A DNA stretch of 64,000 nt from Rhodococcoides kyotonense (GCF_900188125.1 NZ_FZOW01000001.1:463368-527367); one strand, 5' to 3'; shown: positions 16,646-27,116, numbered from the stretch's first letter. Program-made: numbers and translations. The notes: generated by a model not told the origin, from the letters alone.

Positions 16646-17337
16646 AACGCACACTCGACGTAGCCCGAATGCACACCGTCGCTTGGCCGTTGATCATCGG
16701 CTGGCCCGTCGGAATTCTGGCCATCTCGTTCGTCATCTGTTACGTGATATTCGCTCTGATTCCGACGACCGACGCGGAGTTCAACTTCACCGGAGCAGTG
16801 TTCTCGGTATACGGGTTCGCCGTCGCGTTCTACATTCAGGCGATCACACAGACATTCCCATTCGCGCTGGGCCTCAGCGTCACGCGTCGCGAATTCTATT
16901 CTGCCAGTGCTCTTGTCGGGTTGATCCAGTCCGCAGCCCTGGCGACTCTGCTGTTCGCACTTTCGGCACTGGAGGCCGCGACCGGAGGGTTCGGGGTGAA
17001 ACTACGCATGTTCGGCATATTTCGATATGTCACCGACAACGCTGCTCTCGAATGGGCCGCACTCTTCGCGACGCTTCTCCTCGTCACCATGGTCGGCATG
17101 TTCATCGGAGTCGTCTACCAGCGCTACCGCATGAACGGGCTGTTCGGACTGCTACTCGCCGACATCGTCGTGTTCGGCGGAGGCGCAATCCTGATCACCT
17201 GGCAACAGTGGTGGCCCGACGTGATCGACTTCGTCGTCGACACCCCACGGTTCCTGCTGCTGACAGCACTTCCACTCGCGCTGGGAGTTCTGTTCACCGG
17301 GGCCGGATGGGCGGGAATTCGCCGAGCGACAGCGTAG
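16642..17337 (+). CDS. ABC transporter permease, six-helix membrane protein
   Basis: A 231-residue integral membrane protein with about six hydrophobic segments, including VAWPLIIGWPVGILAISFVICYVIF near residue 13, FTGAVFSVYGFAVAFYIQAI, LIQSAALATLLFALSAL, WAALFATLLLVTMVGMFIGVVY, LFGLLLADIVVFGGGAILI and LLLTALPLALGVLFTGAGWAG. A short FALGLSVTRREFYSASAL loop resembles the cytoplasmic coupling region of such permeases. Overlap with the ATPase stop (ATGA) makes it the membrane partner of that ATPase. It ends 7 bases from the convergent cobQ stop. Confidence 0.82.
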   Translation: MKRTLDVARMHTVAWPLIIGWPVGILAISFVICYVIFALIPTTDAEFNFTGAVFSVYGFAVAFYIQAITQTFPFALGLSVTRREFYSASALVGLIQSAALATLLFALSALEAATGGFGVKLRMFGIFRYVTDNAALEWAALFATLLLVTMVGMFIGVVYQRYRMNGLFGLLLADIVVFGGGAILITWQQWWPDVIDFVVDTPRFLLLTALPLALGVLFTGAGWAGIRRATA

Positions 17338-17344
17338 GCGATTG

Positions 17345-18847
17345 TCACAGGCGTACGACGCCGCGCTCGACGACCTCGAGTACGGCGTCGACGTCGAGGT
17401 TCTCCTCCACGAGGTCGGCAAGCAGGTTCAACTGCTGCTCACGCATCGCCGTGACGACGGTGTCCGGTGCTACGTCGAAGCCGCGCCTCCCGGCCTCGTC
17501 CGCTGCCCACCGAAGAAACTTCCTTCGGAATTCGTCGGATTCGAGCAGACCGTGCCAGTGAGTTCCGAGAACGGATTCACGAACGCTTCCCTCGGGCCGA
17601 CCGTCGCCGTAGGACAACAAGTTCGCGTCACCTGTCCGGACGACGCGACCGTGGTGAATCTCGTATCCGGCTGCCTCGCCGACATCGAAATACGCAGATA
17701 CTCCCTCGACTCTGTCGAGAATCTTGTCGGTATGGAATTCGATGTCGAGATCCAGCATCCCGAGCCCGGCCACATGGTTCACCGACGATTCGATTCCGTC
17801 GACGATGGACCGGCCGAGCATCTGATAACCGCCGCAGATTCCCAAAACCGGCTTGCCCGCAGCGGCGTGGGCGACGACCGCGTCGGCCAATCCTGTTCTG
17901 CGCAGCCACTCCAGATCGGAGACGGTCGACTTGCTGCCCGGCACGACCACGAGATCCGCGTCGACGATCCTGGACGGCTCGCTGACCCAGTGCACGGAGA
18001 CGCCGGGTTCGCACGCGAGCGCCTCGACGTCCGTGGTGTTCGAGATACGGGGCAACCTGACAGCGGCGACACGCAACCAGGTTGTCCCGACGGGCGGACG
18101 CGGTCTCCCGACCGGTGCGTCCGGAACGGTACCCAGCGAGTCCTCGGCGTCCATCCAGAGGTCGTCGGCGAATGGGATCACGCCGAAGGTGGGCTTGCCG
18201 GTGAGCTGTTCGAGTTGCTCGAGGCCCGGTGCGAGCAGCGTAGGGTCACCGCGAAACTTGTTGATCACGAAGCCTTGTATGTGCTCCTGGTCCTCCGGCG
18301 ACAGCACCGCCACCGTGCCGTACAGATGGGCGAGCACTCCCCCTCGATCGATGTCACCGACCACGATCACCGGTAACGACGCGGCCGTTGCCAGCCCCAT
18401 GTTCGCGAGATCCGTTGCCCTCAAATTGATCTCGGCGGGCGAGCCGGCACCCTCACAGACGACGAAGTCGAATTCCTCACGTAGCGAGGAGAGTTCGTCG
18501 GCGACGACAGCTCGCAGCGACTGGCGGTGCTCGATGTAGTTCGATGCCGACACCTGCGCCGTCGCCCGGCCCCGGACCACCAACTGCGACGTGCGGTCGC
18601 TCCCTGGCTTCAGGAGAACGGGATTGAACCGCACGCTCGGCTCGAGTCCACACGCCCGCGCCTGTAGCGCCTGCGCCCGACCTATCTCCCCACCGTCGAG
18701 TGTGACGACGGAGTTGTTGGACATGTTCTGCGCCTTGAACGGCGCCACCGACACACCGCGGCGATGAAGCATCCGGCACAGTCCGGCGACGAGAACACTT
18801 TTGCCTGCATCCGACGTCGTGCCCGCGACGAGCAGAGCTCCACTCAC
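17345..18847 (-). CDS. cobQ: Cobyric acid synthase
   Basis: 500-residue glutamine-dependent amidotransferase that amidates side chains b, d, e and g of adenosylcobyrinic a,c-diamide. The N-terminal P-loop [20 protein letters not shown] lies near residue 6, followed by [28 protein letters not shown], a CobQ hallmark. The glutamine amidotransferase half carries [17 protein letters not shown] and the nucleophile Cys in [16 protein letters not shown] at 18847 is chosen because homology starts at VSGALLVAG; a longer frame reads through the spacer and map. It lies 34 bases after map, in a segment with a duplicated 16-mer. It is separate from the riboswitch-led cob block, and no B12 riboswitch is seen in front of it. 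Confidence 0.94.
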   Translation of the reverse strand: MSGALLVAGTTSDAGKSVLVAGLCRMLHRRGVSVAPFKAQNMSNNSVVTLDGGEIGRAQALQARACGLEPSVRFNPVLLKPGSDRTSQLVVRGRATAQVSASNYIEHRQSLRAVVADELSSLREEFDFVVCEGAGSPAEINLRATDLANMGLATAASLPVIVVGDIDRGGVLAHLYGTVAVLSPEDQEHIQGFVINKFRGDPTLLAPGLEQLEQLTGKPTFGVIPFADDLWMDAEDSLGTVPDAPVGRPRPPVGTTWLRVAAVRLPRISNTTDVEALACEPGVSVHWVSEPSRIVDADLVVVPGSKSTVSDLEWLRRTGLADAVVAHAAAGKPVLGICGGYQMLGRSIVDGIESSVNHVAGLGMLDLDIEFHTDKILDRVEGVSAYFDVGEAAGYEIHHGRVVRTGDANLLSYGDGRPEGSVRESVLGTHWHGLLESDEFRRKFLRWAADEAGRRGFDVAPDTVVTAMREQQLNLLADLVEENLDVDAVLEVVERGVVRL

Positions 18848-18890
18848 GGCAGACTGTCTCGATTCGTTCCGCAGGCTCCACTCACGGCAG
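18837..18890. repeat. Two copies of a 16-bp direct repeat at the map/cobQ junction
   Basis: GCTCCACTCACGGCAG occurs at 18837-18852 and 18875-18890, a period of 38 bases. The distal copy carries the map stop (TGA at 18882-18884), and the proximal copy carries the cobQ start (GTG at 18845-18847). In each copy GTG and TGA overlap as GTGA. This suggests that a short tandem duplication split an ancestral stop-start overlap. Confidence 0.75.
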
Positions 18891-19757
18891 TGTGAGGATC
18901 TCGCTGCCGGTGTCGGTGACGACGAGCGTGTGCTCGAACTGCGCGGTCCACTTCCGGTCCCGGGTGACGACGGTCCAACCGTCGTCCCACATTTCGGCGT
19001 CGATGCCACCGAGGTTGATCATCGGCTCGATCGTGAACGTCATGCCCGGCTCGATGATCGTCTCGACCGACGGCTGGTCGTAGTGCAGCACGACGAGCCC
19101 GTTGTGGAACGTCGTGCCGATGCCGTGGCCCGTGAAGTCCTCGACGACGCCGTAACCGAAGCGGTGAGCATAGGACTCGATGACACGCCCGACGACGTTG
19201 AGCGCACGTCCGGGCTTGACGGCCTTGATGGCCCGCATCGTCGCCTCGTGGGTGCGCTCGACCAGCAGACGCGCCTCCTCGGAGACATCACCGGCGAGGA
19301 ATGTCGCGTTGGTGTCGCCGTGTACGCCGTCGATGTAGGCCGTGACGTCGATGTTGACGATGTCGCCGTCCTGAATGACCGTCGAATCCGGGATGCCGTG
19401 GCAGATGACCTCGTTGAGCGACGTGCAGCAGGACTTGGAGAATCCCTTGTAGCCGAGCGTCGACGGGTAGGCACCGTGATCGGTCATGTACTCGTGCGCG
19501 ATGCGGTCCAGCTCGTCGGTCGTCACACCAGGTGCGACGGCCTTGCCTGCCTCCTGCAGTGCCCGCGCTGCGATCTTCGACGCGACGCGCATCTTCTCGA
19601 TGACCTCGGGCGTCTGGACCCACGGCTCGTTGCCTTCGACGGCGGTCGGCTTCCAGGCGTACTCGGGCCGCTCGATCGACTTGGGCACCGAACGGACGGG
19701 CGATACGACTCCGGGCACGAGTGGCTGACGGGGCTTGCTCTCGGCGGTCACAGACAT
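18882..19757 (-). CDS. map: Type I methionine aminopeptidase
   Basis: 291-residue metalloprotease that removes initiator methionine. The core shows [37 protein letters not shown] (His in ICHGIP), metal ligands in [19 protein letters not shown] (two Asp), [11 protein letters not shown] (His), [11 protein letters not shown] (Glu) and QFEHTLVVT (Glu), the complete five-ligand set. A 45-residue N-terminal extension with SH3-binding-like Pro residues ([27 protein letters not shown]) marks it as the long actinobacterial MetAP1c form. ATG at 19757. Divergent from the LuxR gene across 125 bases. Confidence 0.95.
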   Translation of the reverse strand: MSVTAESKPRQPLVPGVVSPVRSVPKSIERPEYAWKPTAVEGNEPWVQTPEVIEKMRVASKIAARALQEAGKAVAPGVTTDELDRIAHEYMTDHGAYPSTLGYKGFSKSCCTSLNEVICHGIPDSTVIQDGDIVNIDVTAYIDGVHGDTNATFLAGDVSEEARLLVERTHEATMRAIKAVKPGRALNVVGRVIESYAHRFGYGVVEDFTGHGIGTTFHNGLVVLHYDQPSVETIIEPGMTFTIEPMINLGGIDAEMWDDGWTVVTRDRKWTAQFEHTLVVTDTGSEILTLP

Positions 19758-19882
19758 GTTTCCAGGGTAGTCGGTGCAGCTGCCCCGCCCGTGTTCGCGT
19801 CGTCGCAACGGGCACCGACCATGCACGCGCGGGCCAGTAAGCCGCATATATGATGCAGGTCACACGATATGAAGGAGTGGCG

Positions 19883-20731
19883 ATGCCGACACCCGACCTG
19901 CTTCGCCCCCGCGACGGAGACGCGTTACGTGCGGAGCTACGCCACGTGGTGAAGTCGTCGGGCGTGCCGGTCGTGTTCGGAGGCGAGGTGTCGATCTCGA
20001 CGCTGCACCTGACCGAGTTCCACGGCACCCGTACACGCGGCCTCGACGGGTTGGCGATTCCGAGCATGTTCGGCCTCGGCGGCCGCGTCATGGACCAACG
20101 TCATCCAGCCGCGGTCAGCGACTACGGCAGCTCGGACTTCATCACCCACGACTACGATCGGCCGGTCCTCGGTGAAGGACTGCGCTCGATTCTGGCTGTG
20201 CCCGTCGTCGTCGAGGGAGCGTCGCGCGCCGTCATGTACGCGGCGGTTCGAGAACGCGGACCCATCGGCGACCGCGTCGCGAACACGATGGTCCAGGCGT
20301 CGAGGCGGCTCTCGCAGGAGATCGCGGTGCGCGACGAGGTGGACCGCCGCCTACGCATGCTCGACACCCGAACCGCCGGGCCGGATTCCACGGCCGCAAC
20401 CGAGACGCTCCGCGACGTGCACGCCGAGCTGCGGGCACTGTCCACGCGAGCCGCCGACACGACGCTGCGGTCGTCGCTCACCCAGCTGTCGGAGCGGATC
20501 GCACGGGCGCTGCATCACGTCGATCCCGACGACGCGGTCACGCTCTCCGCACGCGAAACCGACGTGCTGGCACAGGTCGCACTCGGGTGCACCAACGCGC
20601 AGGCGGCGCAGCGGCTGTCACTCGGACCCGAAACCGTGAAGTCGTACCTCAGGAGCGCGATGGGCAAGCTCGGCGCGCGGTCGCGGCACGAGGCCGTGGT
20701 CGCGGCACGCCGTCACGGCCTCCTCCCCTAG
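19883..20731 (+). CDS. LuxR-family transcriptional regulator with N-terminal GAF-like sensor
   Basis: 282 residues. The N-terminal ~150 residues resemble a GAF sensor (ISTLHLTEFHGTRTRGLDGLAIPSMFGLGGRVMDQRHPAAVSDYGS, then SILAVPVVVEGASRAVMYAAVRE). The C-terminal HTH is LSARETDVLAQVALGCTNAQAAQRLSLGPETVKSYLRSAMGKLGARSRHEAVVAAR. ATG at 19883 follows GAAGGAGTGGCG; an upstream ATG at 19850 lacks a ribosome site. It is likely a ligand-responsive activator. Its stop shares a CTAG tetranucleotide with the opposing PBP gene. Neither ligand nor targets can be read from context. Confidence 0.83.
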   Translation: MPTPDLLRPRDGDALRAELRHVVKSSGVPVVFGGEVSISTLHLTEFHGTRTRGLDGLAIPSMFGLGGRVMDQRHPAAVSDYGSSDFITHDYDRPVLGEGLRSILAVPVVVEGASRAVMYAAVRERGPIGDRVANTMVQASRRLSQEIAVRDEVDRRLRMLDTRTAGPDSTAATETLRDVHAELRALSTRAADTTLRSSLTQLSERIARALHHVDPDDAVTLSARETDVLAQVALGCTNAQAAQRLSLGPETVKSYLRSAMGKLGARSRHEAVVAARRHGLLP

Positions 20732-22554
20732 CTGTAATAGTCGGGCGGCAGCTGCTCGAACATCTCTCGGGTGACGGCGACCGCATTGTCCGAACTTCCG
20801 CCGCGCACCACCAGAGTCGCGAATGCCAGATCCCCTCGGTAGCCGACGAACCACGCATGCGAGCCACCCTCGACCTCGGCCTCACCGGTCTTTCCGTACA
20901 CCTCACCTTGGTCGGCGATTCGTTCCGCGGTACCGCTGGTGACGACGGATCTCATCATGCCGCGCAAGCCGTCGACCATCTCGGGCGTGATCGGTGGATG
21001 GTCACCCTCGATCGTCGTCTCGCGGCCGACGATCAAGTTCGGAACGGGCGTCGATCCGTGGGCGACCGTGGCCGCGGCGAGCGCCATACCGAACGTCGAG
21101 ACCACGACCTTGCCCTGCCCGAACCCGTCTTCCGTGCGCTGGACCAATTCCTCTGCCGGAGGCACGGATCCACTGTCGGTCGGCAGGCCCACGACGTCGT
21201 AGTCCGTTCCGATGCCGAACTGCGACGCGGCGACGGTCAACGCGTCGGGCTGCATCTCGCTGGCGAGTTTGGCGAAGGACGTGTTGCACGAGCGCGTGAA
21301 CGCCGTTCCCATCGACACGTTGCCGAGCGAGAACTCGTTGTAGTTGGGGACGCTTCGCTCGCCGATCGTGATGCGCCCCGGGCACGGCACGGTGGTGTCC
21401 GGCCCGGCCAGGCCGTTCGAGATCGCCGCCCCCGCCGTCACGATCTTGAACGTCGATCCCGGCGGATACAGACCAGCGGACGCAACAGGTCCGTCGCGGT
21501 CGGCCTCCTCGTTCTGGGCCACCGCCAGCACTGCACCGGTCGACGGCTGGATCACCACCGTCATCGCCTGTTCGACGCGTGCATTCACGGCATTCTGGGC
21601 AGCGACCTGGATGTTGCGATCGAGACTGATCGAGAACGACGGAGCAGGCTCGGGCGGGGTGTCGGTGAGCACGTCGATCTCGACGCCGTTGCGGTTGACG
21701 GTCACGACGCTCCAGCCGGCCTTGCCGTCGACCTCGTCGATGACCGTCTTCTTCACCTGCGACACCAGATCGGGTGCGAACGTGCGATCGGTCGCGAGCA
21801 GATCGGACTCGTCCGACGCGGTCACACCGGGCAGTGCGGTCAACGCCGCGGCAACCGATTGATAATCGTCGTCCCGCAGCAACGCAACGGGGTAGTCGCC
21901 CTTGGTCGACGTCGCCGATTCGACGATGCTCTGCGCGGAGATCGTGTTGTCGAACGGCGCGAGCAGTCTCGCCAATCCGGTGGCCGCGGAGACGATGTCG
22001 GTCGCGTCGGACGCATTGATCTTGATGCGATGTACGACGCCGGGCACGAGCACGTCCGACCCGGACCGTTCGTTGACCCGCGCGCGCGGCGGAGCCGTCG
22101 ACCGGAGCGCCATGGTCTGTGTCTCTCCGAGACCCGGATGGACGTTGGTCGACGTCCATCGGACTCCCCACCGACCGTCGGTGCGGCCCATCTGGAGTTG
22201 GCCGTCGTACGTCCAGACACGATCCTTCGGCAGATGCCACTCGTAGGTGTATCCCACGGTCGCGGTGTCTCCGTCCACACGGACGGAAGTGGTTCGCGCA
22301 TCGAGAGATTCGGCCTGAAGATCCTCCCACGCGTCGGTCAGCGCAGCGGCGGCCGCGTCGGGACGGTCGGTGTCGGTCGAGGCAGTCTCGATGTCGCGCG
22401 TCGAGAACGATGCGAGGAAAGCCTGAGCTGCGGGTTCGGGACCGTCGGGCCCCGGAGTGCACGCGACGACTGATCCGACGAGGACCACGCCGACGACGGC
22501 AGTCGTGACAGAGCGGCGAACGCGCCGGACATCGGAGAATCTCATCGCGCTCAT
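20728..22554 (-). CDS. Lipoprotein penicillin-binding protein (transpeptidase with MecA-N-like domain)
   Basis: 608-residue class B-like D,D-transpeptidase anchored as a lipoprotein. The signal ends in a lipobox VGSVVAC (Cys32 if the ATG at 22554 is used; 22545 is an alternative). Next comes an NTF2-like domain (PEPAAQAFLASFSTRDIETAS to VRWTSTNVHPGLGE), a PBP dimerisation region, and the transpeptidase domain. The motifs are SxxK in YPPGSTFKI, SxN in TRSCNTSF and KTG in VYGKTGEAEVEGG, all present. It builds or remodels peptidoglycan cross-links outside the membrane. It corresponds in order and architecture to M. tuberculosis Rv2864c (PbpLipo), from memory. Confidence 0.92.
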   Translation of the reverse strand: MSAMRFSDVRRVRRSVTTAVVGVVLVGSVVACTPGPDGPEPAAQAFLASFSTRDIETASTDTDRPDAAAAALTDAWEDLQAESLDARTTSVRVDGDTATVGYTYEWHLPKDRVWTYDGQLQMGRTDGRWGVRWTSTNVHPGLGETQTMALRSTAPPRARVNERSGSDVLVPGVVHRIKINASDATDIVSAATGLARLLAPFDNTISAQSIVESATSTKGDYPVALLRDDDYQSVAAALTALPGVTASDESDLLATDRTFAPDLVSQVKKTVIDEVDGKAGWSVVTVNRNGVEIDVLTDTPPEPAPSFSISLDRNIQVAAQNAVNARVEQAMTVVIQPSTGAVLAVAQNEEADRDGPVASAGLYPPGSTFKIVTAGAAISNGLAGPDTTVPCPGRITIGERSVPNYNEFSLGNVSMGTAFTRSCNTSFAKLASEMQPDALTVAASQFGIGTDYDVVGLPTDSGSVPPAEELVQRTEDGFGQGKVVVSTFGMALAAATVAHGSTPVPNLIVGRETTIEGDHPPITPEMVDGLRGMMRSVVTSGTAERIADQGEVYGKTGEAEVEGGSHAWFVGYRGDLAFATLVVRGGSSDNAVAVTREMFEQLPPDYYS

Positions 22555-22595
22555 CGTAGATCGCAAGTGCCCGTGCGACGCTCGCGAATCGCGGG

Positions 22596-23432
22596 TCAGT
22601 CGAGCAGAACCGTAGTGAACGTGGCCACCTGGGCGAGGCCGATCCGTTCGTAGGCTCGTCGTGCCGCGTAGTTGTAGCTGTTGACGTACAAGCTCGCGAC
22701 CCGCCCGCTTCGCACGACGGCGTCGACGACGGCAGCAGTACCGGCCGATCCGAGCCCGTGGCCGCGGTGCAGTGGGTTGACCCAGACCCCCTGGATCTGG
22801 CCGACGGACGCCGACTGCGAACCGATTTCGGCTTTGTAGATCACTTCGCCGTCCTCGAATCGAGCCCATGCGCGACCTGCGGCGATCAAGCTGGCGATGC
22901 GACGACGGTATCCGCGGCCGCCGTCGTGTCCACGAGGGTCGACGCCGACCTCTTCGATGAACATGGCGACTGCTGCGGTGAGATAGACGTCGAGTTCGTC
23001 GGCTCGAACAAGCCGGACGTGAGGATCGGCCGGATAGGACGAGTACTGCGATGTCGCCAGCAGCGGCTGATCACTGCGCAGCTCCCGGGCTGTACCCCAA
23101 TCCGCTTCCAACATCTCCCACAGTGGGAGTGTCAATTCTGCACGGCCCACGAGCGACGAACACATCCGCGGGCCTCGGCACGCGCGGTCCGCGAACGATC
23201 GCAGATCGTCAACGGACCCGAGTAGCGGTACCAGGTTCGCTCCGTAGAAGCACAGCGACTCGTCGGGGCCACCGCGACTCCAGAGCTCACCGTGGAACGA
23301 TCGAGGGTCGAGACCTGACTCCTGCACGCGGGCTGCGATCATGCACGATGCGATCGGATCCGAATCCAGCACACGCAGAACATGGGCAGTGTCCTTGCTG
23401 CCCAATGGCTTCGCGCCGAGGAGTTTGAGCAC
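22596..23432 (-). CDS. GNAT acetyltransferase with N-terminal DUF4081-like domain
   Basis: 278 residues. The N-terminal ~125 residues (MLKLLGAKPLGSKDTAHVLRVLDSDPIASCMIAARVQ, then LCFYGANLVPLLGS) match the DUF4081 type. The C-terminal GNAT fold has VGQIQGVWVNPLHRGHGLGSAGTAAVVDAVV as its acetyl-CoA loop and ends SLYVNSYNYAARRAYERIGL. GTG start at 23432. It lies 77 bases after ispG and 41 before the PBP start, in the same order as Rv2867c in M. tuberculosis (from memory). Its proximity to a cell-wall enzyme hints at envelope or peptide acetylation, but the acceptor is unknown. Confidence 0.83.
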   Translation of the reverse strand: MLKLLGAKPLGSKDTAHVLRVLDSDPIASCMIAARVQESGLDPRSFHGELWSRGGPDESLCFYGANLVPLLGSVDDLRSFADRACRGPRMCSSLVGRAELTLPLWEMLEADWGTARELRSDQPLLATSQYSSYPADPHVRLVRADELDVYLTAAVAMFIEEVGVDPRGHDGGRGYRRRIASLIAAGRAWARFEDGEVIYKAEIGSQSASVGQIQGVWVNPLHRGHGLGSAGTAAVVDAVVRSGRVASLYVNSYNYAARRAYERIGLAQVATFTTVLLD

Positions 23433-23509
23433 CGGTGGTCACCTCCAGATCAACGCGTGCATCGTCTTTCGATGACAGATTGCCAGACGCACACCGCAAA
23501 GTGGGCGAT

Positions 23510-24673
23510 TCAGCTCACAGTCACGACCGGCGCGCCTGCCTCGGCACTTCCATCATCGTCGAACTCTTCGGCGATGCGCATTGCTTCCTCGATCAAGGTC
23601 TCGACGATCTGCGCCTCGGGGACGGTCTTGACGACCTTGCCCTTGACGAAGATCTGGCCCTTGCCGTTGCCCGACGCGACGCCGAGATCCGCGTCACGTG
23701 CCTCACCCGGACCGTTGACGACGCATCCCATGACGGCGACTCGGAGCGGGATCTCCATACCGTCGAGACCGGCGGTCACCTCGTCGGCGAGCGTGTAGAC
23801 GTCCACCTGGGCGCGACCGCACGACGGGCACGAGACGATTTCCAGCTTGCGCGGACGCAGGTTCAACGACTGCAGGATCTGCGTGCCGACCTTGATCTCC
23901 TCTGCCGGCGGCGCCGACAGCGACACCCGGATGGTGTCGCCGATGCCCTGCGACAGCAACGCCCCGAACGCGACGGCAGATTTGATGGTCCCCTGGAACG
24001 CCGGTCCTGCCTCGGTGACACCGAGATGCAGCGGATAGTCGCACTGCGCGGCGAGCTGCTCGTACGCCGCGACCATGACGACCGGATCGTTGTGCTTGAC
24101 CGAGATCTTGATGTCGCCGAAGCCGTGCTCCTCGAACAGGCCTGCCTCCCACAGCGCCGACTCGACGAGCGCCTCGGGCGTTGCCTTGCCGTACTTCTCC
24201 ATCATTCGCTTGTCGAGGGAGCCTGCGTTGACGCCGATTCGAATCGGGATGCCCGCGTCGCCTGCCGCCTTCGCGACTTCCTTGACGCGGCCGTCGAATT
24301 CCTTGATGTTGCCCGGGTTGACGCGAACGGCTGCGCACCCGGCATCGATCGCCGCGAAGATGTACTTCGGCTGGAAATGGATGTCGGCGATGACCGGAAT
24401 CTGGCTCTTCTTGGCGATGATCGACAACGCGTCGGCATCGTCCTGTGTGGGGCACGCCACACGCACGATGTCGCAACCGGACGCCGTCAACTCGGCGATC
24501 TGCTGCAATGTGGCGTTGATGTCGTGAGTCTTGGTGGTGCACATCGACTGGACCGAAATGGGGTGTTCGCTTCCCACCCCGACCGAACCGACCTGCAGCT
24601 GACGCGTCTTACGACGGGGTGCGAGTACCGGAACCGGCGGTGCCGGCATTCCCAGTCCGATGGGAACAGTCAC
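23510..24673 (-). CDS. ispG: 4-hydroxy-3-methylbut-2-en-1-yl diphosphate synthase (flavodoxin)
   Basis: 387-residue iron-sulfur enzyme of the MEP isoprenoid pathway that reductively opens MEcPP to HMBPP. The TIM barrel starts [27 protein letters not shown]. The [4Fe-4S] ligands are Cys282 and Cys285 (SCPSCGRAQ) and Cys317 (GCVVNGPGE), with Glu324 as the usual fourth ligand. GTG at 24673 ([15 protein letters not shown]) matches the family's length; the open frame continues far upstream inside rip1 but is not coding there. It lies 38 bases after rip1, downstream of dxr, so two MEP genes bracket the protease. Confidence 0.97.
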   Translation of the reverse strand: MTVPIGLGMPAPPVPVLAPRRKTRQLQVGSVGVGSEHPISVQSMCTTKTHDINATLQQIAELTASGCDIVRVACPTQDDADALSIIAKKSQIPVIADIHFQPKYIFAAIDAGCAAVRVNPGNIKEFDGRVKEVAKAAGDAGIPIRIGVNAGSLDKRMMEKYGKATPEALVESALWEAGLFEEHGFGDIKISVKHNDPVVMVAAYEQLAAQCDYPLHLGVTEAGPAFQGTIKSAVAFGALLSQGIGDTIRVSLSAPPAEEIKVGTQILQSLNLRPRKLEIVSCPSCGRAQVDVYTLADEVTAGLDGMEIPLRVAVMGCVVNGPGEARDADLGVASGNGKGQIFVKGKVVKTVPEAQIVETLIEEAMRIAEEFDDDGSAEAGAPVVTVS

Positions 24674-24711
24674 TTCGTTGCCTACTTTCCTAGCTCTGCC
24701 GACGAGTCTAG

Positions 24712-25926
24712 TCAGAACAATTGGATGGGGTTCACGATGTCTGCTGTGAGCGTGAGCAACATGTACGCGCCGCCGATCACGATCACCACGTAGGTGACGG
24801 GCATGAGTTTCATGTAGTCGACGGGTCCGCCGTTCGGCAGACCACGACGGTTGCGGAAGAAGTTCCTGATCCGCTCGTAGATCGTCACTGCCATGTGTCC
24901 GCCGTCGAGCGGAAGCAACGGCAGCAGGTTGAAGATTCCGAGGAAGAAGTTCAGGCTCGCGAGCAACAGCACGAACACGGGCCACAGCGACCGTTCGACG
25001 AGTTGCCCACCGATGACACTGGCGCCGACGACGCTGATCGGTGTCTCCGGGTCGCGTTCGCCTCCGGTGATCGACGTCCACAGATCCGCGACCTTGCTCG
25101 GCATCTGGACCAGACGATGCGCCGTCTCGACGAACATGTCGCCGGTGAACGCGAACGACGCCGGGATTGCTGCGAGCGGGTTGTACTTCGTCGCGCCGAA
25201 CGTCTCCATCTGCACACCGACCGCGCCGACCGTCTCGTACGTCCTGCCGGTCTCGGTACCGTCGGAGACCCACCGCTGGACCTGCTGCACCTGGACCGGG
25301 AACGTCAACTCCTGGCCGTCACGCTCGACGACGAAATCGACTGTGCCCGACAACGGCTGGGTCGCGGCGACGACGTCCGCGAACGTCGGAGTCTCGGTGC
25401 CACCGACTTCGGTGATGACGTCGCCCTGGCGGATGCCCGCGTCGTACGCAGGACTGGTACCGGAGCATGTGGGGTAGGTCAGGTCGTCGTTCTGGGTGGC
25501 CGTGACGCACGGCATCTGCCCGACCATCGCGCCGGTGGGCGGATTCAGGTTCGGCAGTCCCCAGCCGATCGCGAGAGCGAAGATCAGCAGGAATCCGAGG
25601 ACGAAGTTCATCCAGATTCCGCCCATCATCACGACGAGACGCTTCCACGTCTTCTGGCGGTACATCGCGCGGTCGATCTCGTCGGGTGCGAGCTCGTCGA
25701 TCGCCGTCATGCCCGCGATGTCGCAGAACCCGCCTGCCGGAATCGCTTTCAATCCGTACTCGGTCTCACCTCGCCGGAACGAGAAGACCTTCGGACCGAA
25801 TCCGATGAAGTACCGTCGCACCTTCATGCCGGTAGCGCGAGCCGTCCACATGTGCCCTGCCTCGTGCAGGGCGATCGACACGGTGATCCCCAGCGCGAAG
25901 AGGATGACGCCGAACACGAACACCAT
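24712..25926 (-). CDS. rip1: Site-2 intramembrane zinc metalloprotease (Rip1/RseP type)
   Basis: A 404-residue membrane protease that cleaves transmembrane anti-sigma factors and related substrates inside the bilayer. The first helix contains the zinc motif HEAGH at residues 21-25. A PDZ-containing periplasmic region follows ([37 protein letters not shown]). The second metal motif lies in [20 protein letters not shown] near residue 340, where Asp is the third ligand. Three to four hydrophobic segments fit the RseP topology. It starts 8 bases after the dxr stop, so the dxr-rip1-ispG cluster is probably transcribed together. Confidence 0.95.
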   Translation of the reverse strand: MVFVFGVILFALGITVSIALHEAGHMWTARATGMKVRRYFIGFGPKVFSFRRGETEYGLKAIPAGGFCDIAGMTAIDELAPDEIDRAMYRQKTWKRLVVMMGGIWMNFVLGFLLIFALAIGWGLPNLNPPTGAMVGQMPCVTATQNDDLTYPTCSGTSPAYDAGIRQGDVITEVGGTETPTFADVVAATQPLSGTVDFVVERDGQELTFPVQVQQVQRWVSDGTETGRTYETVGAVGVQMETFGATKYNPLAAIPASFAFTGDMFVETAHRLVQMPSKVADLWTSITGGERDPETPISVVGASVIGGQLVERSLWPVFVLLLASLNFFLGIFNLLPLLPLDGGHMAVTIYERIRNFFRNRRGLPNGGPVDYMKLMPVTYVVIVIGGAYMLLTLTADIVNPIQLF

Positions 25927-25934
25927 CGTCTTGT

Positions 25935-27116
25935 CTAGCCCTTCCGATTCAGGAGTGTGCGGGCCTGCCCACGGGCCCAGGAGTCTGCCGCAAGTACGTC
26001 GTCGACGCTGGTCGGAGACTGGGACCAGTCGTCGCTTCCAGCATGGACGACCTGGGCGACGGTCTCGACGATCTGTGGGAAATCGATGTGTCCCGCCAGG
26101 AACGCCTCGGCCGCCACCTCGTTCGACGCGTTGTACACGGCCGTCATGCAGCCACCGAGGACACCGGCCTCACGCGCGAGCTGGACCGCCGGGAACACCC
26201 GGTCGTCGAGCGGTTCGAAATCCCACGTGAACGCCGTCGTGAAATCGAGCGAGCGGGCCGCGTCGCGCACCCGGTCGGGCCAGCCGAGCGCCAAGGCGAT
26301 GGGCAACCTCATGTCGGGCGGGCTCGCCTGCGCGATGGTGGAGCCGTCGAAGAACGTGACCATCGAGTGCACGATCGACTGGCGGTGCACGGTGACGTCG
26401 ATGCGGTCGTACGGAATGTCGAACAGTAGATGCGTCTCGATCAGCTCGAGGCCCTTGTTCACCAACGTCGCGGAATTGAGCGTGTTCATCGGGCCCATCG
26501 ACCACGTGGGATGCGCAGCCGCCTGATCCGGAGTCACCGACTTCAGTTCGACCTCGGACCATCCACGAAACGGCCCACCCGACGCCGTCAGAATCAGCCG
26601 CTCGACCTCGGACGCGCGCCCACCGCGCAAGCACTGCGCCAGCGCCGAGTGTTCCGAGTCGACCGGGACGATCTGCCCGGGCGCTGCGGCAGCCTGGACG
26701 AGCTCACCACCCGCGACGAGCGATTCCTTGTTCGCCAGGGCCAGAGTCGCGCCGGTCTTCAACGCGGCGAGCGTCGGCTCGAGACCGAGCGAGCCGACGA
26801 GCGCATTGAGCACGATGTCGGCCGACGTGGATTCGACGAGCTCGGTCACCGCACGGTCACCGGTCAGAACGGTGCGGCAGTCCAACTCCCCCGCCGACCG
26901 CGCGACGGCAACCGAATCGACGCCCGTGCGAAGGATCTGTTGCCGCAGAAGATCGATGTTGCCGCCACCTGCCGCGAGTCCGACCACCTCGAACAGATCG
27001 GGATTCGCGGCGATGACGTCGAGAGCCTGGGTACCGATCGACCCGGTACTGCCCAGGAGGAGTACTCGCTTCGGGGTGTCCGACGGTGGATCGAAAGGCG
27101 CTCTAGGCTCTGGCAC
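25935..27116 (-). CDS. dxr: 1-deoxy-D-xylulose-5-phosphate reductoisomerase
   Basis: 393-residue NADPH- and metal-dependent enzyme making MEP from DXP, the first committed MEP-pathway step and the fosmidomycin target. The NADPH loop [17 protein letters not shown] starts near residue 18. [26 protein letters not shown] (metal Glu), [10 protein letters not shown] and [26 protein letters not shown] are active-site segments. GTG at 27116 ([17 protein letters not shown]) is preferred; the frame is open much further upstream, but that region belongs to the divergent DUF1990 gene. Only 69 bases separate the two divergent starts. Confidence 0.97.
   Translation of the reverse strand: MPEPRAPFDPPSDTPKRVLLLGSTGSIGTQALDVIAANPDLFEVVGLAAGGGNIDLLRQQILRTGVDSVAVARSAGELDCRTVLTGDRAVTELVESTSADIVLNALVGSLGLEPTLAALKTGATLALANKESLVAGGELVQAAAAPGQIVPVDSEHSALAQCLRGGRASEVERLILTASGGPFRGWSEVELKSVTPDQAAAHPTWSMGPMNTLNSATLVNKGLELIETHLLFDIPYDRIDVTVHRQSIVHSMVTFFDGSTIAQASPPDMRLPIALALGWPDRVRDAARSLDFTTAFTWDFEPLDDRVFPAVQLAREAGVLGGCMTAVYNASNEVAAEAFLAGHIDFPQIVETVAQVVHAGSDDWSQSPTSVDDVLAADSWARGQARTLLNRKG

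Noticed and set aside
20587..22473. Long plus-strand open frame across the PBP gene
   Set aside because: Antisense shadow of the lipoprotein PBP, which carries all catalytic motifs.
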